DNA of 64,000 nucleotides, from contig NC_079514.1 of the NCBI RefSeq assembly GCF_000801105.2, forward strand, positions 22,856,293 through 22,920,292, written 5' to 3'. Shown one piece after another: positions 59,642-64,000 of the stretch (positions are counted from its first letter, which is position 1; each line of letters opens with the position of its first letter). The notes beneath the pieces are model-generated. The model was not told the DNA's origin. It saw only the letters and a list, made by a program, of their open reading frames with translations, and did no database searches. The position numbers and the translations under genes are program-made. The DNA comes from Raphanus sativus (Eukaryota; Streptophyta; Magnoliopsida; Brassicales; Brassicaceae).

Positions 59642-60930
59642 ATGTCCTTACCAAGGATTTGAAGATAATTACCTCATAGGCATTTTCTATGATGGAATAG
59701 ATTGAGAATACCAAATTTCTCTAAACTCTGCGAGAATAGAGACTTCATGACTCAGACCACTCATGGAGCGTTTGAGGTGATTGAGAAAATGGTTACTATC
59801 TCAGCCAATAAGAACCATGAGAACAAATGCTACAAGAAATTTAACAGTGTTGAAACCAAATGGAGAAATGAATTGATAGCCAAGGCTGATCTGATACTGA
59901 AAAAAAAGCAAAGGCAAATCTTTGTCATAGAGGAAGCTACAGCTCATCAGATTCAGATCGCTCAATAAGCTGTTCCAGAATCTGAAAAGAAAGGAGACAA
60001 TCAGCAAAATGTTAGTTACATAAACTCGCAAGAGTAAGTGAAGAATTTGACCTATAGTCAGAACTCCAACGTCTTGACCAACCTACGGTTATTTTGTTAC
60101 GGTAGCAACAATGTGGAGAACCCTGGTGATCAGGTGCAAAATAATCAGGCTCAAGGTGTTTGGTATCAGAAGGTTTTCCCGCAGAACTTTCAGGATCAAA
60201 CCTTCATTTTCAGTCAGGCACATAACCGGTTCATGGATCAGAATCAGAACCAGAACCAGAAAATGCTGCCGAGCAACCAGCAAGCTGCTCCAACTGCCGT
60301 GAGTGTCCGTAAGATGAGCTGAAAAACCTTAACATCATGATGCAATAGATGCTCCAGAGCCAGCAAGTTCAGTTAAGGCACTGAATCAGGTTACCACAAA
60401 CATCAACGCCAAGATGGACATGATCACCGATCTGAATACAAAATATGATATTGTGAGCAGCTACGTAAGGAGGATTAATGTTCAGCTTTCTCAAACAGCT
60501 GAGTGTCAAGAGTCAGCAAGCGACGCTCCTTGGAAAAACTGATAAAAATCTTGGGGCAGAGCACCATAGTACAATAGAGCTGAGATATGAGGAAGCTGAG
60601 GGAAAAGAAACAGTGAAGCTATTTGCTGAGACTGCTTTATGTGCTGAAGAGAGAACAGAGAACCCTGCTAGCTCTGAAGCGAATTATCCTAACAAACCTG
60701 TTGGGACTCCACCAGCTCGAGTCTATGTTCCTAAGGTTCTCTATCCAGTTCCACCTACATATCCGATGGATCCCATAAGTGCAGAGCAGCTGGATGGATT
60801 TAGGAAGATGGTGAGAAGGCATTCTAAAAAGATCTCATTTAACCATGCTTGGGAGATTCGGCCATTGCACATGTTCTTCAAAAATTGCAAAGAATTTCAA
60901 GAGGAAATTAAAGCATTCTTTACTAAGCGT
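59642..60930 (+). pseudogene. Athila-B gag, right piece
   Basis: Continues the Gag cut at 52965 (LTKDLKIIT...). Later frames read a Gln/Asn-rich FRDQNQNQNQK region (60230-60265), VTTNINAKMDMITDLNTKYD (60390-60450, typical of Athila Gag C-termini), and a Pro-rich linker ending with MVRRHSKKISFNHAWEIRPL (60810-60870). Stops and frame changes are frequent. The left part before 60000 is poorly readable. It lies upstream of a protease, as expected. Confidence 0.65.
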
Positions 60931-61500
60931 TGACACCATCACTGAAGGTATTGCCTAAGCTTAATGACCCTGGAAAGTTTACTTTTCAATGTTCCATCGC
61001 TGGGGTGGAATTCAAAGAAGCTCTTTGTGATTTTGGGTCTATTGTGAATCTTGTCTCAAATCTGTATTTTGCAGACTCTTCCACAGCAGTTTCTTTTGGC
61101 ATCATTCGCAACATTCATGTCCAAGTAGGGGACTGTATTCTTTATACTGAATTTAAGGTTGTTGAGATGAGCAAGAATTATGAGATGCCATTGATTTTTG
61201 GAAGGCCATTATGACTACCGTAAGAGCAATCATCGATATGCCTAATAAGAGAGTCTCCTTCCCCAACATCAACAAGAAGATTTTCTACAAGGTTGTCCCA
61301 ACCAAATCTCTTATCCCACATGCATCTTGCATCCCAGTGGTTACTAGAGAAAAGCTGAGAATGTTTCCTAAAAAGGTGATTTGTGATAAGATTGAGATCA
61401 ACGAAGTCATTGATGGAGATCCTCATACTGATACCAGGAAACCTAGTGAGAATTCAAAGGTGAAAAATAAATTCTAGAAGAAAAGGGTCAAGGGTGATCC
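60930..61500 (+). pseudogene. Athila-B aspartic protease, degenerate
   Basis: LNDPGKFTFQCSIAGVEFKE leads into ALCDFGSIVNLV (about 61019-61053). The active-site triad D-[TS]-G is D-F-G here, so catalysis is lost. The second block MPLIFGRPLMTTVRAIIDM (about 61183-61240) spans a frame change near 61212. The remainder (61211-61477) is a Lys-rich tail. It parallels the protease of the SID Athila elements but is clearly diverged. Confidence 0.68.
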
Positions 61501-62100
61501 TACGAAGAATTTGATACCGCGCAAGTGTAATGAAAACCCATTGAGTATGAGGTAAAGTGTAAAGGTACCTCTAAAGCCTTATCTAAGGTTAGAGCTACCC
61601 TCACATATGAGCTTAAGGAGAAAGGTGAAGGTGCTGTAAAATGGCTGTTGGGCAGAGTTCTAAAGCTGAATATGTTTTATTGTGGAGCTTATTTTGGAAC
61701 AAGCCCTCATGCTCAAACCGACTGAGCTCTATCACCAAGTCAACCTAGTGACATAAATCAAGTGTTTGTGGGAGGCACCCCACAGGTAAGTGTAAATATA
61801 ATTTGGTTTTGTTTTTGTTTTGCTTTTTTTTTGTTTTAGTTTATTGAGTCTCAGGTCAAAAATCAGAAAAACTCGAGATACTTCGAAAAATTAAGGGTTT
61901 CAAAAACGGAGCACCCTGCTCTCTGAAAGGAGCGGCCGCTCCTGGTGAAGATCTAATGATGGAGAATCCATAATTATTCAAAGCACCCGCTCCATTCAGG
62001 TAAGTATCTCGACAAAAAATGTCTATTCTTTTTTAGACCTTCCCTCTAATTTTTTTTCACACCAGGAATTGTGTGAAGTAAGTATGGGGGGGAGGGTCTT
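61500..62100 (+). mobile_element. Athila-B post-protease region with stem-loop and GGAGC palindromes
   Basis: Broken frames (KWLLGRVLKLN-like, 61637) run up to the stem-loop TGTGGG-AGGCAC-CCCACA (61767-61784), directly followed by GGTAAGT, a splice-donor-like site. Then GGAGC...GCTCY palindromes at 61908-61922 and 61929-61942 and a half-decayed one at 61981-61993. A G-run (ATGGGGGGGAGGG, 62084-62096) resembles a polypurine tract, but I cannot find an LTR start after it. Confidence 0.55.
61767..61784 (+). other. Conserved stem-loop TGTGGG-AGGCAC-CCCACA
   Basis: Perfect six-base stem; loop AGGCAC corresponds to AGGCAA in the SID Athila copies. Confidence 0.6.
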
Positions 62101-62830
62101 CGTCGTTTCTAACTTGTTTTTTCCTTTTGTTTCTCTTTTCAGTCAGTTTTAGTCAGATTTTAGGACCGAGTCAGTAAAAATTTTGTGGGAATTAGGATCT
62201 TATTTTGTTATGATCAGTGACCACCTCGTGCTTTACTTATCTTATTTAGTGACCTTAATAGTAACAAAAACCTCGCATATTGGACCTGACCTGTAATACC
62301 CTGGCATTATCTCATATTATCTCCAGAAGATTTTAGCTTGTAAAGGTTACACAGGAAAGACTTAGCTCCATTTAACTTAAACCTAATCTTGACTGCAATT
62401 CTCTTGTTATTGGCATTAGATTAGGGAAACGAGATTACACTCACGACTTCTTATTCTTTTTATCCATCTTGATGATCATGAGAAGCTAGCTCATATTTAG
62501 CTCGTTCCCACCATGGACCTTTGCTTTTATTCCACCTTCATGCATTTGTTTTCAGTGTCATATGTGCAGATATGTGCAAAAAAGTCGGAGAAGAAAGGAT
62601 CAACGCAGCCTCTTACTCTTTACTGCTGCAGAGAATCAGACAAGTCGAGGAGAGCATTCAGAATTAAGGGAGCAACTGCTCCATACCCAGTGAACCGCAC
62701 GAAGAATAGGGTGGAGAACAAGAATGGCTGTGCAGTCGGAACCACTAGTGGGATATCAGAACAATCATGTATTACCTCCTTCTTAGTCACATCGCCAGAT
62801 CTTTATTTATGTATTAAAACATACTGAACA
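62101..62830. mobile_element. Probable Athila-B 3' remainder
   Basis: No supported gene. One further palindrome GGAGCAACTGCTCC at 62669-62682 links it to 61908-61942. A 104-codon frame (62513-62827) has no recognisable domain. Confidence 0.4.
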
Positions 62831-64000
62831 ATGGCATTGTCGAATTACGGCTTCTCCTTGTACCGTCGGTGGTCTCTATTTTCTGGTCTACTTTGGGCTC
62901 GAGCTCGGATTTTTCTCTCTCGTAATCAGGGTTTTAGGGCGCGCTTGTCTCGGTAGCTCGTGGTAACCATCATGTTTCTCATCTAGTACTTGAGGTTGGT
63001 AGGTTTGGCATCGTCTCGTTTTTAAACTCTTACTTACTTTTGTTTGTGTTGTTCTCGATTTCTTCCTTTGTTGTTGTGTTGTGGTTACAGTGTTGTTTTT
63101 CTTTTTCCGCTACTTGTTCTCTATGTATTATTGTCTGTCAAAAATCAAAATTGATAATAATATTTAACATTTGACCAAAAATATAGTTTTTCTCCTTTTC
63201 TTATGAATTTTTCTATGTATTCTGAGTTTATATATTAACAGAATATATTATGTATTATCACTAATATATAATATATGTATTATCACTAATATATGAGTTT
63301 TGAATAATATTTCAGCAAACTCCAGTTATATTATGTATTTTTGGCATCTTTTGTATTATTTTTATATTTCATTATTTACCTATATTCCAAACTAAATCTT
63401 CAAAAAATATATTATTATGTATAATTTTTTATGTGAATTTCCATATTTTTTTGTTAATTTCTCAAGTGTGAGTTGAACAACCAGAAAAATAGTAAGTTGC
63501 TTTGTGAGATTCATTTTATTTTTCGTTGGTTTGTTCGAAACATGGGACTCAAATTTTTGGTCTTATTATATTTTTTATAATTACCTCAAAAATTGTTTAT
63601 AACGAACTCTCTCTCTCTCTCTCTCTATCTTATAATCGAATCTTACAGCTGATTTTTTTTGTGATTCATACTGACTCTGTAAACCAAACTGGTAACTCTG
63701 CATCCATGTGAACGACGAAAGACGGTTGTTGCCTGACACTGCGTGCTAAACTGACGAATCTTACAGTTGATTCTCTCTGTCTTTCTATACAAATAACGGG
63801 CACAAAATCTGTTTCAGTGATAACATATAGTAGAACGTCTATAAATTAATAATATTGAGACTTTGAAATTTTATTAATTCATAGAGATATTAATTTATAA
63901 AAAGTTTTCTTTTTAGATTATTTTTCTAATCTTGAATATATTTATTTATAAAATAAAAATATATTTGATTTTGACGTATCTACATTAATAAAATTTAAGA
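62831..64000. other. AT-rich stretch, little recognisable
   Basis: Nothing gene-like. A short CT microsatellite lies at 63607-63627. The last 170 bp (63830-64000) contain TATAAATTAATAATATTGAG and ATTAATTCATAGAGATATTA, wording I associate with a dispersed plant repeat (perhaps a Mutator-type or MITE end), not verified. Confidence 0.35.

Noticed and set aside
61929..61942. NotI site as a cloning-vector remnant
   Set aside because: It is one of several related imperfect palindromes in retrotransposon sequence, and no vector sequence surrounds it.

Overview
The window is plant nuclear DNA, almost certainly from a Brassicaceae genome and probably a Brassica relative. It looks like repeat-rich, pericentromere-like heterochromatin. 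There is no intact host gene. Recognisable material is nested LTR retrotransposons of the Ty3/gypsy lineages Tat, Athila and CRM, one broken host gene (a NET2-type actin-binding protein) and one broken transposon-associated DUF1985/Ulp1-protease gene. Family assignments come from motifs I recognise in the sequence; no database search was run.

Layout. 1-11661: a tandem array of nearly non-coding Tat-type units (LTR-internal-LTR-internal-LTR). The first unit is split by a complete 5.2-kb non-autonomous element (531-5721, minus) related to CRM elements, which carries an intact 847-codon ORF of unknown function. 11662-13220: end of a Tat integrase plus a minisatellite-bearing 3' UTR. 13221-22921: an inverted Tat LTR split by a complete 9.1-kb Athila-type element (13613-22710, TSD CAAGG) that encodes Gag, protease and an accessory protein but no reverse transcriptase or integrase. 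22922-23021: a 100-N gap. 23022-27097: Tat pol with four in-frame stops, an antisense accessory gene and the start of an LTR. 27098-42478: a second copy of the same Athila family (minus, 5' end lost), itself split by a complete CRM-like element (31003-38545). 42479-43481: a Tat-related LTR segment. 43482-45794: NET2 pseudogene ending in a 303-bp GA microsatellite. 46098-52700: AT-rich sequence with a broken DUF1985-Ulp1 gene. 52700-62700: an older, different Athila element split by a very young CRM-like element (52966-59641) with an intact 1,500+ codon gag-pol and LTRs differing by about one substitution. 62700-64000: AT-rich, little recognisable.

How the parts relate. The CRM-like copy at 52966-59641 could supply all enzymatic functions for its own family and perhaps for the non-autonomous relative at 531-5721, which keeps the same primer-binding site, a similar polypurine tract and the same boundary peptide. 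The two SID-repeat Athila copies must borrow RT and integrase from elsewhere.

Main observation. Three separate element families each carry their own short CpG-containing palindrome, repeated at roughly regular spacing: TCGATCGA at a 23-24 bp pitch in the SID Athila family (LTR, coding and UTR alike), GGTCGCTATAGCGACC at about 34 bp in the Tat units, and GGAGCnnnnGCTCC in the older Athila. Retention of the motif in both coding and non-coding parts suggests a nucleic-acid-level role.
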